Shown piece after piece: positions 9,204-17,225 of a stretch of DNA of 51,924 bases. The position numbers and the translations under genes are program-made. Origin of the DNA: Desulfovibrio litoralis DSM 11393 (GTDB lineage: Bacteria; Desulfobacterota; Desulfovibrionia; Desulfovibrionales; Desulfovibrionaceae). Numbering within the stretch: the stretch's first letter is position 1; each line of letters begins with the position of its first letter. The stretch lies in NCBI RefSeq assembly GCF_900143255.1, contig NZ_FRDI01000004.1, forward strand, positions 314,823 through 366,746, read 5' to 3'. The notes below the pieces were generated by a model. It had not been told where the DNA came from. It worked only from the letters and a program-made list of their open reading frames with translations, and ran no database searches.

Positions 9204-9859
9204 GTTGATACCTCTTGAACTTGTTTGTCTTCTGAATCAGATCCTTGAATTCTTGTGCTGCGTGGTAGCCCTAAGATATTTATTTTGTATGTATCTGTTT
9301 CTTTATTGCTGTCAACAAATAAAATATCTACTCCCAGTGGGTAGCATTCTTCTTGGTCTTTTCTATTTTTCCAAAAAGAGCATGGCAAGTTAGGAAAAGA
9401 ATAACTGATGGCTTCTTTTATGCCGGGGCCGCTAAAGCTTATTAGCTTATTAGCTTTATTCTCTTTGTTGTTTAAGTCGGTTACAATCAATAAAGTTGCG
9501 GACTTATCAGGATATTCCAAAGAGCCTTGTTTAAAACTTTCTAAAGCAGGCATAGTGAAGGGATCATTAATAATGACAAAATCAGCCTCATTCGCATTAT
9601 CTACTAATTTTGCTCCACAATAAAAACGTATGTAATTTTCCAATTCTGCTTTATTAGGGCTATCTTGTATCCAAACAGTAGTATCCATATCGCATAGAGT
9701 GAATAAAATAGGATTAATTGGAGCATTGTTAGCATCACAATCAACAACCGAGTTAATCTGTTGGCTAATTAAAGGGCGAGAGAGAGCCTCTAACACAACC
9801 CTAAAAACCTGTTGAGAATAAAGGGATAAAGAGTTTGAATGCTCTATAGTTATACTCAT
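9194..9859 (-). CDS. phnH: C-P lyase core subunit PhnH
   Basis: 221 residues. PhnH is a structural subunit of the PhnGHIJ core with a PLP-transferase-like fold but no cofactor; it binds PhnJ. Family features include an N-terminal QQVFRVVLEALSRP, the segment TLCDMDTTVWIQ, and FSGPGIKEA near residue 142. Length fits the family. It overlaps phnG by 4 bases (ATGA) and phnI by 10, so G-H-I should be translated as a coupled set. The last 40 residues are Asp/Lys rich and poorly conserved by eye. Confidence 0.9.
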   Translation of the reverse strand: MSITIEHSNSLSLYSQQVFRVVLEALSRPLISQQINSVVDCDANNAPINPILFTLCDMDTTVWIQDSPNKAELENYIRFYCGAKLVDNANEADFVIINDPFTMPALESFKQGSLEYPDKSATLLIVTDLNNKENKANKLISFSGPGIKEAISYSFPNLPCSFWKNRKDQEECYPLGVDILFVDSNKETDTYKINILGLPRSTRIQGSDSEDKQVQEVSTCM

Positions 9860-10350
9860 TCGTCTTCTCCTCTTACCATAGTGAAAAAGTCTACTTTGGT
9901 TTCAGCTATTTCTTTTGTCATCTGTTGTTTTTTATTTTTTTGTTTTAGGTTTAGTGGGCTGATTAGCTTTGTTGATAATATCTTGTTAAAGCTTTCTATT
10001 TGCATTAAAGCGTCATATACTGCCGCTAATTCGGCGTGTCTTTGGCTATCTCCTTTAATAAAGGCGTAGCCTGTGGTGCTTTGCTGTTCCCAGGTTAAGC
10101 TAACGATACAACGAGTAACCAATAGTTCGCCCATGTTAAACGTATGGCTTTTGTCGCCGGTTTTAGCCTTAAGCATAATTAAGCCGGCTTCCGGTGCTTT
10201 TAAATAATGATAACTTAAAGTATTTGGTAATAATGAGATTGCGTCTTCTAAATCCTGTAACTCAGCACAAGATAAAGTTGCCATCCATTTTTGTCTGAGT
10301 TGTATATTTATATTGCCTTTTGGGCTTGATAAATGTAATTCTTCTTTCAT
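9856..10350 (-). CDS. phnG: C-P lyase core subunit PhnG
   Basis: 164 residues. PhnG is a small core subunit working with PhnI, H and L. Recognisable family segments are RQKWMATLSCAE near the N-terminus, PEAGLIMLKAKTG in the middle, and LLVTRCIVSL followed by TTGYAFIKGDS. It is the first gene of the operon, with an AGGAGC ribosome site at 10363-10368, about 12 bases before the ATG. No phnF-type regulator precedes it; the next gene upstream belongs to another unit and is followed by its own terminator. Confidence 0.9.
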   Translation of the reverse strand: MKEELHLSSPKGNINIQLRQKWMATLSCAELQDLEDAISLLPNTLSYHYLKAPEAGLIMLKAKTGDKSHTFNMGELLVTRCIVSLTWEQQSTTGYAFIKGDSQRHAELAAVYDALMQIESFNKILSTKLISPLNLKQKNKKQQMTKEIAETKVDFFTMVRGEDE

Positions 10351-10686
10351 CTTTTTTTATTGCTCCTAAACAATTAACCTTATTAAGATTAAATATGTTG
10401 TTCGGCTATCTATTACAGATGAATGTTACAAAATATCTCTCATTTTATGTTTTTTCTGCGACAATAATTTCAATATAAGTTGTTTTTAATGATAATATTT
10501 TGTATTAATTAAAGAAGTGCAGCTAGTTAGCTGTGTTGTTTGATTTTGAAATTAGAATGATTTAATTATCTTGTTAGTTTCAATTTGTTTGTAAACAGTC
10601 TTGAATTTATGCTTGAATTATGATCAAAATTTCATGAATTGTAAAAAAAACGTTTATTATTACAACATTTTTATTACAGTAAAAGA
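10351..10686 (-). promoter_or_regulatory. Upstream region of the phn operon (no gene)
   Basis: About 340 bases of AT-rich non-coding DNA separate phnG from the preceding terminator, so the phn promoter should lie here. A pair of GTAA-type half sites is visible (TTGTAAC at 10431-10425 and CTGTAAT at 10418-10412 on the minus strand), but their spacing is 13 bases, not the 11 of a Pho box. No convincing -35/-10 pair was picked out. Confidence 0.4.
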
Positions 10687-10719
10687 AAAAAGGCCTAGGA
10701 GTTTTTCCTAAGCCTTTTT
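10687..10719 (-). terminator. Rho-independent terminator after the glycine-zipper lipoprotein
   Basis: A 14-base stem AAAAAGGCCTAGGA / TCCTAAGCCTTTTT with one G-T wobble and a short loop. It is followed on the minus strand by a T-run (TTTTTTCTTTT). It lies 30 bases past the stop codon of the lipoprotein gene and insulates phn from it. The symmetric A/T flanks could make it bidirectional. Confidence 0.85.
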
Positions 10720-10748
10720 AGTTTTTTTAGTAAGGTTGAGCTTTAAAG

Positions 10749-10985
10749 TTAGCGTCTGTGTTGCTGATTATTCCCATGAATGCCACCGGCGAGTCCGCCT
10801 AAAGCACCACCAACGGCAGCACCAACACCAACACTTCCACCTGAAACAGCAGCTATTCCGGCTCCGGCGGCTGCTCCTCCGGCGGCTCCACTTAAGGCAC
10901 CTTGTTGAGTTTGATTCATCTCTGTACAAGCTGATATTGCTAATAAGCTTATTAAACTTAAAATCATCATATTTTTTTTGAACAT
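10749..10985 (-). CDS. Small glycine-zipper lipoprotein
   Basis: 78 residues. The N-terminus is a lipoprotein signal with the lipobox ISAC at Cys20. After the cysteine comes a stretch of about 45 residues made almost wholly of Gly, Ala, Val and Ser with repeated small-residue spacing, a glycine-zipper motif as in the 2TM and SlyB/OsmB-type families. It ends in a short polar tail (NNQQHRR). Such proteins sit at the outer membrane and often respond to envelope stress, but no specific role can be given. Its own terminator follows. The gene upstream (11029-11517) ends 43 bases away and may be cotranscribed. Confidence 0.8.
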   Translation of the reverse strand: MFKKNMMILSLISLLAISACTEMNQTQQGALSGAAGGAAAGAGIAAVSGGSVGVGAAVGGALGGLAGGIHGNNQQHRR

Positions 10986-11028
10986 AATATTTACCTGCTT
11001 TAACTTCTTATGATTAATTATTTACTGT

Positions 11029-11517
11029 TTATTTGTGAATAGGGGTTTTGGGTGAGGTTTTGGGTGGAAAATGGCGTGTACGAGGTTTTGTTTTTTCAGC
11101 GGCGAGAATATCATTTACCTTTGGTTGAACCATATCATACCATAATACTTGAAGAACAGTAACGTTTATATCACCTGGGTTAGTTTTAATATGGTTTTCA
11201 ACAGTTTCGTACATTTGTTTAACAGTTACACCATCAAGAGCCTTTGACCAAGTTCCGATTAAGCTTTGTCTAAAGGGAACAGGCTTTTTGCCTTGCCATT
11301 CTTTTTCAAGCTCAAGCATACTGACAAAACCCAATAAAAACGCATAACGCTCGTTTTGAGTAGAGTCTTGCCACATTTTTAAAGTAACCTGTGGAGCAGT
11401 AACAGTTTCAATACCTGCATTGTTTGTGTTGGCTGATGCGACTTTGTTTAGTCCAAGAGCAAAAGGCATTGCAACCAACAAGGCAACACCGAGCAGTTTT
11501 AAAAGACCTTCTTTCAT
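11029..11517 (-). CDS. Predicted secreted protein of unknown function
   Basis: 162 residues. A Sec signal peptide is clear (MKEGLLKLLGVALLVAMPFALG..., probable cut after ASA near residue 29). The mature part has WQDSTQNERYAFLLGFVSMLELE, then a helix-rich segment DGVTVKQMYETVENHIKTNP and a hydrophobic VTVLQVLWYDMV stretch, and finishes with a basic Lys/Pro/Thr tail. The layout resembles small periplasmic helical proteins of the Rap1a/immunity type, but this is only a resemblance in pattern and I do not assign it. It has few cysteines and no recognisable catalytic motif. It is transcribed toward the glycine-zipper lipoprotein. Confidence 0.7.
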   Translation of the reverse strand: MKEGLLKLLGVALLVAMPFALGLNKVASANTNNAGIETVTAPQVTLKMWQDSTQNERYAFLLGFVSMLELEKEWQGKKPVPFRQSLIGTWSKALDGVTVKQMYETVENHIKTNPGDINVTVLQVLWYDMVQPKVNDILAAEKTKPRTRHFPPKTSPKTPIHK

Positions 11518-11627
11518 TATATCCCTCCTAGCATGATTTGTAGACTTCGTGTGTAATCAGAACAATATCTTCATTAAGGTTAACATACATAATATTATTT
11601 TACAAGTATATAATGTGCTATAGTTTT

Positions 11628-12056
11628 TTATTCTTCGTTATCTGTTTCGGTTAAAATATTAAAGTTAAAGTCGTGGTTGTTGTTTTTATATACATTATAT
11701 TGCATCACTTCTGATATATTGTTGTTTTCATCAAAGATCAAAACAGTTGGTTTAATATCATAAAGTTCTTTGGGATTTGTAATATACATTGATGCACTAA
11801 TTATAACTTCGTCTCCGGGTTGACAGGTACGTGCGGCGGCACCGTTTAAAATGCAACAATTTGAACCCTCTTCTCCATAGATTACATATGTTGAAATGCG
11901 GTTTCCGTTTGTTTTATTCCAAATATCTACATACTCAAGGGGATAAATTCCCGCCTTGCGACAATGAACGGGGTCAAGAGTTATAGACCCTCTATAATTT
12001 AGGCTTGCATCGGTTATTTTTATACCGTGTAATTTGGCACGGATAATTTTAATCAT
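11628..12056 (-). CDS. panD: Aspartate 1-decarboxylase PanD (proenzyme)
   Basis: 142 residues. PanD makes beta-alanine from aspartate for pantothenate and CoA. The proenzyme cleaves itself at Gly-Ser to give the pyruvoyl cofactor; here that site is Gly23-Ser24 in YRGSIT. Other conserved features are AKLHGIKIT at the start, [15 protein letters not shown] (with the Arg and Tyr of the active site) and [18 protein letters not shown]. It is about 15 residues longer than E. coli PanD at the C-terminus, with an Asn/Asp/Glu-rich tail. It is apparently monocistronic; the secreted-protein gene lies 110 bases downstream. Confidence 0.94.
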   Translation of the reverse strand: MIKIIRAKLHGIKITDASLNYRGSITLDPVHCRKAGIYPLEYVDIWNKTNGNRISTYVIYGEEGSNCCILNGAAARTCQPGDEVIISASMYITNPKELYDIKPTVLIFDENNNISEVMQYNVYKNNNHDFNFNILTETDNEE

Positions 12057-12129
12057 AAATTTTACCTTTTAAAAATATAAATTATATAAATAAGATATAT
12101 TTATAAAAAAAGACAAGTCAAGGCATAAA

Positions 12130-12169
12130 ACTAAAGACGCATAAGTTTTGCAACCTATACGTCTTTAGT
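12130..12169 (-). terminator. Terminator after the qrc operon
   Basis: Ten-base perfect arms ACTAAAGACG (12130-12139) and CGTCTTTAGT (12160-12169). On the minus strand a short T-run (TTTTA) follows the stem. It lies 25 bases past the stop of qrcD and before panD, so it closes the qrc transcript. Confidence 0.7.
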
Positions 12170-12193
12170 GGAAATAATATAAATAATGAAATA

Positions 12194-13450
12194 TTATTTA
12201 TTTAATTTACGTTCTTGTGGGAATATTGGTAAATAGCGATAAGAGAGCGATAATATTAAAGCTCCGTAGGCTAAAATCATAAAACTTGCTGCCCATTCAA
12301 CCCAGTTTGGGTTATAAAAAGCCCAATTATCAAAAGGCATCATTGGAATAGCCAGAGTTTGGACTGTTTGTACATAACGGTTAATCGTTACGCCAATACA
12401 AACCAAAATTGCGGCGGTGTATAGCAGAGTAGGGTTTTTGCGTATTTTTGCGTTAAACAACATATAGCAAGGTACAACGCCACAAATGATCAGTTCTGCA
12501 AATAATAGCCAACGTCCATAAATCCAACCGTAAAACATATCGTTAAAAGTAAAACCATGACGTGGTAAAATATTATTAGCCCAAGCCCAAGTATCCATAA
12601 ACTTAAATACTAAGTAGATTAATAACATTGTGCCTGCGATTTTTGCTAATAACTCTTTGATATTATATTCAACCAACTTTTTCCCGGTAATTTTTTCCAT
12701 TAAAGAACAAATTAAAATGGTGAAAGTTGGTCCGGAAGCAACGGCGGATAAAATAAACAAAAAGAAAGTCCAAGGCCAGATAAAGAAACCTTCACGAAAC
12801 GCATATGAACGTCCAAATAAAACACCATACATACCGCCCAAAGAACCTTGGTGGAAGGTAGATAAAAAGGCACCGATTCCGGCAAACAAAGGCATTACAA
12901 CGTGTAAGTTATGAGCCAAATGGTGATAAAGCGGAATACGGTTTATTTGTTTTTGTTCAAAAACAATTGGAAGATATTCAATAATCAAAACTAAACAATA
13001 GCAAGTAATACAAAAGATAACTTCTGTGAGCATGGAGTGAACGTTTGCGTGCCAATAACCAAACCAAGCACGCAAGGGTTGTCCTATATCAAGAACTAAG
13101 ACCAACATTGCTCCGGAATAACATAAAAAACCAACGATAACTGTTAAATTTATTATGTTTTTTAACGGATCAATATTGAAAATATAGCGTAATAAACCGG
13201 TAAAAAAAGCTCCTGCTCCGAGTGCAATTACTGCAAGGTCAAAGGTAATCCAAAGACCGAATCCGAAATAATCGTCTAATCCTGTTGTGCCGAGACCTTG
13301 GCTTAATACGAGAAAAGCTGCGTATAATCCCCATAAAAATATAAGAGAAATACCGCCCATCCAGGCTAAAAACTGTGTTAATGAACAGCGTGTACAGCCC
13401 TCAGGAAAAAATCTGGCATCAGCAGGGAGGTTGTAGTTAGTTGTTTCCAT
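12194..13450 (-). CDS. qrcD: Menaquinone reductase, NrfD-type membrane subunit QrcD
   Basis: 418 residues with about ten hydrophobic helices, an NrfD/PsrC-family integral membrane protein. In the Qrc complex it holds the quinone site where electrons from periplasmic cytochrome c3 reduce menaquinone. The conserved start region (CTRCSLTQFLAWMGGISLIFLWGLY) and the fixed order qrcA-B-C-D support QrcD over a generic NrfD. It begins 6 bases after qrcC. It is the last gene of the operon, followed by a terminator. Confidence 0.9.
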   Translation of the reverse strand: METTNYNLPADARFFPEGCTRCSLTQFLAWMGGISLIFLWGLYAAFLVLSQGLGTTGLDDYFGFGLWITFDLAVIALGAGAFFTGLLRYIFNIDPLKNIINLTVIVGFLCYSGAMLVLVLDIGQPLRAWFGYWHANVHSMLTEVIFCITCYCLVLIIEYLPIVFEQKQINRIPLYHHLAHNLHVVMPLFAGIGAFLSTFHQGSLGGMYGVLFGRSYAFREGFFIWPWTFFLFILSAVASGPTFTILICSLMEKITGKKLVEYNIKELLAKIAGTMLLIYLVFKFMDTWAWANNILPRHGFTFNDMFYGWIYGRWLLFAELIICGVVPCYMLFNAKIRKNPTLLYTAAILVCIGVTINRYVQTVQTLAIPMMPFDNWAFYNPNWVEWAASFMILAYGALILSLSYRYLPIFPQERKLNK

Positions 13451-13456
13451 ATATAT

Positions 13457-14233
13457 CTACCCCCTGACCTTTGAATTTAATATGTCATGATCGCCCAATT
13501 TTCTTACCCATTCACGAGAAGAAAGGTAATATACTTGGGTTTCTATCCCTAGTTTTGATAACAATCTGAATGCGTTAGGATTTTTAACCAGTTCATGTAT
13601 TTTATGTTCCGGGTTATTTATATCACCAAAGACGATTGCGTTGTTGGGGCAAGCTTCCGTACATGAAGTAACATAATCGCCGTCGTTAAGTTTTTCCGGG
13701 TCTCTGCCTTCAACAATGGCTTTATCTTTCGCCTGCATAAAACGATGATGGCAAAAAGTACATTTTTCAACAACACCGCGTGGGCGAACAGAAACATCAG
13801 GAGTCAAAGTTTTATCCATTCCAACCGGCCACTTAGGGTCAAACCAGTTAAAATAACGAGCATGGAAGGGGCAAGCCGCCATGCAATATCTGCAACCTAT
13901 ACAGCGTGGATAAATCTGGCTAACGATACCACCTTCTTCACCCTTCTCTGTTGCGATAACCGGACAGACAGAAACGCAAGGAACTCCGTGAGACCCGCCA
14001 CATTGTTGACAAGGACGAGGCAAATAAGCAATATCGTGATCCGGATATGCCTTTTCGTTGGAAAGTTCGTAAACTAAAAGCCAGTTTAAGACGCGTGTTT
14101 TATTTGAAGCATCGGCTACGGGAGCAAGATTGTTTTCCGCTTGGCATGAAACCATACAAGCCCCACAACCTGTACATTTATCGAGGTCTATAGCCATACC
14201 CCATTTGACTTTAAATTCTTTTACTGATGACAT
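13457..14233 (-). CDS. qrcC: Menaquinone reductase, iron-sulfur subunit QrcC
   Basis: 258 residues, a periplasmic-side ferredoxin-like electron relay. Sixteen cysteines fall in groups: 20/23/26/30, 75/78/86/90, 111/114/117/121, and 158/161 with 191/195. That is enough for up to four cubane clusters in the cross-liganded pattern of the DmsB/PsrB/HybA type. It lacks a signal peptide of its own and would need to be exported with QrcB, which has a Tat signal. It is packed tightly between qrcB (2-base gap) and qrcD (6-base gap). Confidence 0.92.
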   Translation of the reverse strand: MSSVKEFKVKWGMAIDLDKCTGCGACMVSCQAENNLAPVADASNKTRVLNWLLVYELSNEKAYPDHDIAYLPRPCQQCGGSHGVPCVSVCPVIATEKGEEGGIVSQIYPRCIGCRYCMAACPFHARYFNWFDPKWPVGMDKTLTPDVSVRPRGVVEKCTFCHHRFMQAKDKAIVEGRDPEKLNDGDYVTSCTEACPNNAIVFGDINNPEHKIHELVKNPNAFRLLSKLGIETQVYYLSSREWVRKLGDHDILNSKVRG

Positions 14234-14235
14234 GG

Positions 14236-16305
14236 TTAACCTCTTTCAGCTTTAACGCCGGTTTGAGTCCAAGTTGTGATATTCGTTCCCGGCTCTGTGT
14301 TTATTGACATTATCTCCATCGGATTATAGCCTTTGTTTTGGCTAAATTCATCAAATGCAGAGTGTCCAAAACCAAGTTTTATGCCAATAGCGTTATTAAC
14401 TATGCCCTCAAAGAGATGTACTCTTGCTCTAAGGTTTTGTTCCGGGTTGTTTGTATTGGTTATTTTTATCGGGCTACCTTCAATAAAACCTAATCTGTCA
14501 GCAGTTGTTTTATTTAAAAATACAAACATCTCCTTACCTTTCAATTGGTTGGCAGGGATAGTTTTTGTGTTGAAAGGAGGAATTCCCGTTACTGAGACAC
14601 CCATATTTAAAGTAAACTGAGGAGCCAAGACAAGTTCTTGAGGGTCTTTAGCTTTTTGAGGTGTTATGCTTTTAATAAGGTCGGCGTTAAGCTCTAAAGC
14701 TTCGTTTGTTGTCTGATTGTCTATAAAGGCTTTTCCTTGTGCTAATTTTTTAGGGTCAGCACCAAGAGAGTCGATTTTAATTTTTATGGCATCGGCAAGG
14801 CTTTTTACATTAAGGCTATAGCCTAAACTTCCGGCTGCTTTTATTAAAATCTCATCAAAAGGACGAGCATCTACAAGAGGCGTTTTTAATACAGGCGTAG
14901 TTAAACTGTAAAACAGAGAATTTGCACCAAAAGGAGCATAAGAATCATCGATTCTTTCAAGCCCCATTGGAATAGGGAAGACTAAATCGCAAAGTTCGGC
15001 AGTTTCATTTAAGAATGTGCTAAACGAAACTTTAAACTCGACCTTACTTAGAGCTTCTTTAACTTTCGCAGTATTCGGTAAGGCAAAAGCTGGGTTTGCT
15101 TCATAAAACAGCATGGCTTTTGGCATTTTTCCACTATTCATATAAGCCACAAGGTCTTTTTGTAACAAGTCTTGAAGCTTAGTCGCACCACTCATAATAT
15201 CGGCTTTATTGGCAACAGACTTAATTCCGCCATCAGCGTTTAAACCAGATAACATCAAGTTAAGAGTAAAGCCCAAGACAGATGGAGCCGTTCCGCCACC
15301 TTGACTAAAACCTGAACCGCAAATTATCAGAGGTTTTTTGGCTTTGCTTAATTCCAAAGCTATTTCTTTAATCTTTTCGGCAGGGGTTTCTGTGAGTGCT
15401 TGTACTTTTTCCGGGCTATATTCTTTAGCTAAAGCCTTAAACTCATCAAAACCTTGAAGGTCGGCATTTTTCCCAAGAGCAATCAGTTGATTGGCGATTC
15501 CTAGGGCAAGTATTGCTTCTGTTCCCGGTTTTAAAGGTAACCAGACATCAGCCCCGGCGGCGGTATTATTTTGCATAGCACCGGCGAAAACATACTTTGC
15601 TTTAACATCAGAACTTCCGTTTTCGGAACGTTTTGCAAAAGCCCTGCGGTTACTGACGACTGTTCCCCATGATTCCAAGATATTCGCACCGATTGCCAAA
15701 ACGTAATCGCTGTTTTCTATGTCGTAACAAGGAATTCCTTTTCCGCCCATAAGAGACCACGCTTTAGTTACATTGGCGTTTTCGCTTGGCATTAAAAAGG
15801 TGTCTTGAGAACCTGTTGCGTTTACAAAAGCTGATAACAGTTCTGTTATGCTACTTGTTTCATCACCTGAAATTGCGACAAGCGAGCTTTTGGCTTTTTG
15901 TAATTCTTTGGTTAAAGTATCAAAAGCTTCTTCCCAAGTTACTCTAACGAGCTTTCCATCAGGACCGCGTTTTAAAGGAGATTGAACCCTTGAAGGAGAG
16001 TAGAGCATTTGTACTTCGGCTGCTGCCAAAGAGGTTAATCCGCCACCTAAAGGGTGTTCTTGGTTTGGTAAAGTTCTTACAGGGCGGTCGTCAACAAGAC
16101 GCACCATGTATGACAAATTAGACGGACAATATTTACTTACAGTTGGTACAAAGTTATTTGCTCCGGGAATATTTGAAGGTATCCAAGGCCAGTTTTGAGT
16201 CCAGATACTGACATCATCAAGTAAACTCCAAGGAACAGGGGTAACGGTAATTCCGGCACCGGCACCGGCGAGAAATTTAATAAAAGTTCTTCTGTTTAAA
16301 CCCAT
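14236..16305 (-). CDS. qrcB: Menaquinone reductase, molybdopterin-family subunit QrcB
   Basis: 689 residues, a member of the molybdopterin oxidoreductase family. A Tat signal is present at the N-terminus (NRRTFIKFLAGAG, residues 4-16), predicting folded export. Where catalytic relatives bind an N-terminal [4Fe-4S] cluster through several cysteines, only Cys60 remains (YCPSNLSY), so that cluster site looks lost. In sulfate reducers the Qrc protein of this family acts as an electron-transfer or structural subunit without a known substrate reaction, and the loss fits that. The domain sequence otherwise runs as expected, including the C-terminal cofactor-binding part. It lies between qrcA (11-base gap) and qrcC. 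Confidence 0.9.
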   Translation of the reverse strand: MGLNRRTFIKFLAGAGAGITVTPVPWSLLDDVSIWTQNWPWIPSNIPGANNFVPTVSKYCPSNLSYMVRLVDDRPVRTLPNQEHPLGGGLTSLAAAEVQMLYSPSRVQSPLKRGPDGKLVRVTWEEAFDTLTKELQKAKSSLVAISGDETSSITELLSAFVNATGSQDTFLMPSENANVTKAWSLMGGKGIPCYDIENSDYVLAIGANILESWGTVVSNRRAFAKRSENGSSDVKAKYVFAGAMQNNTAAGADVWLPLKPGTEAILALGIANQLIALGKNADLQGFDEFKALAKEYSPEKVQALTETPAEKIKEIALELSKAKKPLIICGSGFSQGGGTAPSVLGFTLNLMLSGLNADGGIKSVANKADIMSGATKLQDLLQKDLVAYMNSGKMPKAMLFYEANPAFALPNTAKVKEALSKVEFKVSFSTFLNETAELCDLVFPIPMGLERIDDSYAPFGANSLFYSLTTPVLKTPLVDARPFDEILIKAAGSLGYSLNVKSLADAIKIKIDSLGADPKKLAQGKAFIDNQTTNEALELNADLIKSITPQKAKDPQELVLAPQFTLNMGVSVTGIPPFNTKTIPANQLKGKEMFVFLNKTTADRLGFIEGSPIKITNTNNPEQNLRARVHLFEGIVNNAIGIKLGFGHSAFDEFSQNKGYNPMEIMSINTEPGTNITTWTQTGVKAERG

Positions 16306-16316
16306 TTCCGGCCCCC

Positions 16317-16982
16317 TTATTTATGACAAGTAAAGCATGCATTGTTTGCACGCGCACTGTTTTTAATTTTTGAGTCTCGCAAGTGTGCCGGACGTGCATG
16401 ACATTCTTCGCATTGCCACATTTTCATTGTTTGAGCACTGTAACCTGTAAGTTTGTTTTGTTTATAAGGTAAATCTTTACCTATAGGGTGGCATGTTGAA
16501 CAAAGTTCTTTTTCGTCCATTTGTCTATGACAACGTACACAGTTTTCTAGTTTATGTGCAGCATGGCTGAAGAATACATTATCAGGTTGCGTTTGATGAA
16601 AAATCCAAGGTACTTCTTTACCTTTTTCTACAAAGTTTTGAAAATAATTACGTTCAGCTTCGCTTTCGCCCATAAGAGAGCTGTGGCAACTTTCGCAGTT
16701 AGCTTGAGTTGGTTTTCCGGCAAAAGAACCATCTTCTCTAAAAGCATGACAACTGCTACATTCGAGACCTTGACCTTCAACGTGGGTTTTGTGAGTGAAT
16801 TCGACCGGTTGTTCTTTTTGACTAAACAAAAGACCCGGAAAAATAAACCAACCAAAAACCAGAGCAACAACAAAACCAACAATAATCGGAGCTTGTCCAC
16901 AGCATTTTGACGCAGTGCAACAAGGTTCTTTTTTATTGTTGGAAGGTGTACAGGAATTATTTTTTCCTTCCATACCCTTCAC
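16317..16982 (-). CDS. qrcA: Menaquinone reductase, hexaheme cytochrome c subunit QrcA
   Basis: 221 residues. After a cysteine-rich, polar N-terminus (residues 1-30) comes one membrane anchor (IIVGFVVALVFGWFIFPGLLF). The periplasmic domain then carries six CXXCH heme sites: CSSCH, CESCH, CVRCH, CSTCH, CEECH and CFTCH. Six hemes is the count known for QrcA. The protein takes electrons from periplasmic type I cytochrome c3, which is reduced by hydrogenases or formate dehydrogenases, and passes them to QrcB/C. It is the first gene of the operon. The Cys-rich stretch CCTASKCC before the anchor is unusual and not part of a heme motif. Confidence 0.92.
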   Translation of the reverse strand: MKGMEGKNNSCTPSNNKKEPCCTASKCCGQAPIIVGFVVALVFGWFIFPGLLFSQKEQPVEFTHKTHVEGQGLECSSCHAFREDGSFAGKPTQANCESCHSSLMGESEAERNYFQNFVEKGKEVPWIFHQTQPDNVFFSHAAHKLENCVRCHRQMDEKELCSTCHPIGKDLPYKQNKLTGYSAQTMKMWQCEECHARPAHLRDSKIKNSARANNACFTCHK

Positions 16983-17036
16983 CCCTTTTAGTTAGGTAAA
17001 ATTATAAATACATGAATCTTTCTCATAACTCGTTAA

Positions 17037-17066
17037 TCTCTAAACTGAATTACAGTAAAATGTCAA
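17037..17066 (-). promoter_or_regulatory. Candidate promoter for qrcABCD
   Basis: On the minus strand a perfect -35 TTGACA (17066-17061) is followed after 18 bases by TAGAGA (17042-17037), a weak -10. It lies about 55 bases before the qrcA start. Candidate only, found by eye. Confidence 0.4.
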
Positions 17067-17225
17067 GTGAGTATAACGGCATAAGATTAAACACTTAGCT
17101 TTTGTTCGCTTAATTAACTTAATTTTTTATATATTTTGTTAAATAATATTTTAATTGCTTAAGTTATAAAAATCACATTTACGCTGTGTTGCTTAAATAA
17201 CAAAGATATACGGTAAATTAAGATG

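Noticed and set aside
10412-10431. Pho-box-like repeats upstream of phnG
   Set aside because: The two half-sites repeat with a 13-base period, not the 11 expected, and match CTGTCAT only in part.
10736-10981. Plus-strand ORF of 81 codons opposite the glycine-zipper lipoprotein
   Set aside because: It mirrors the Gly/Ala-rich gene, giving an implausible His/Gln/Arg/Leu-rich product. The minus-strand gene has a signal peptide and terminator.
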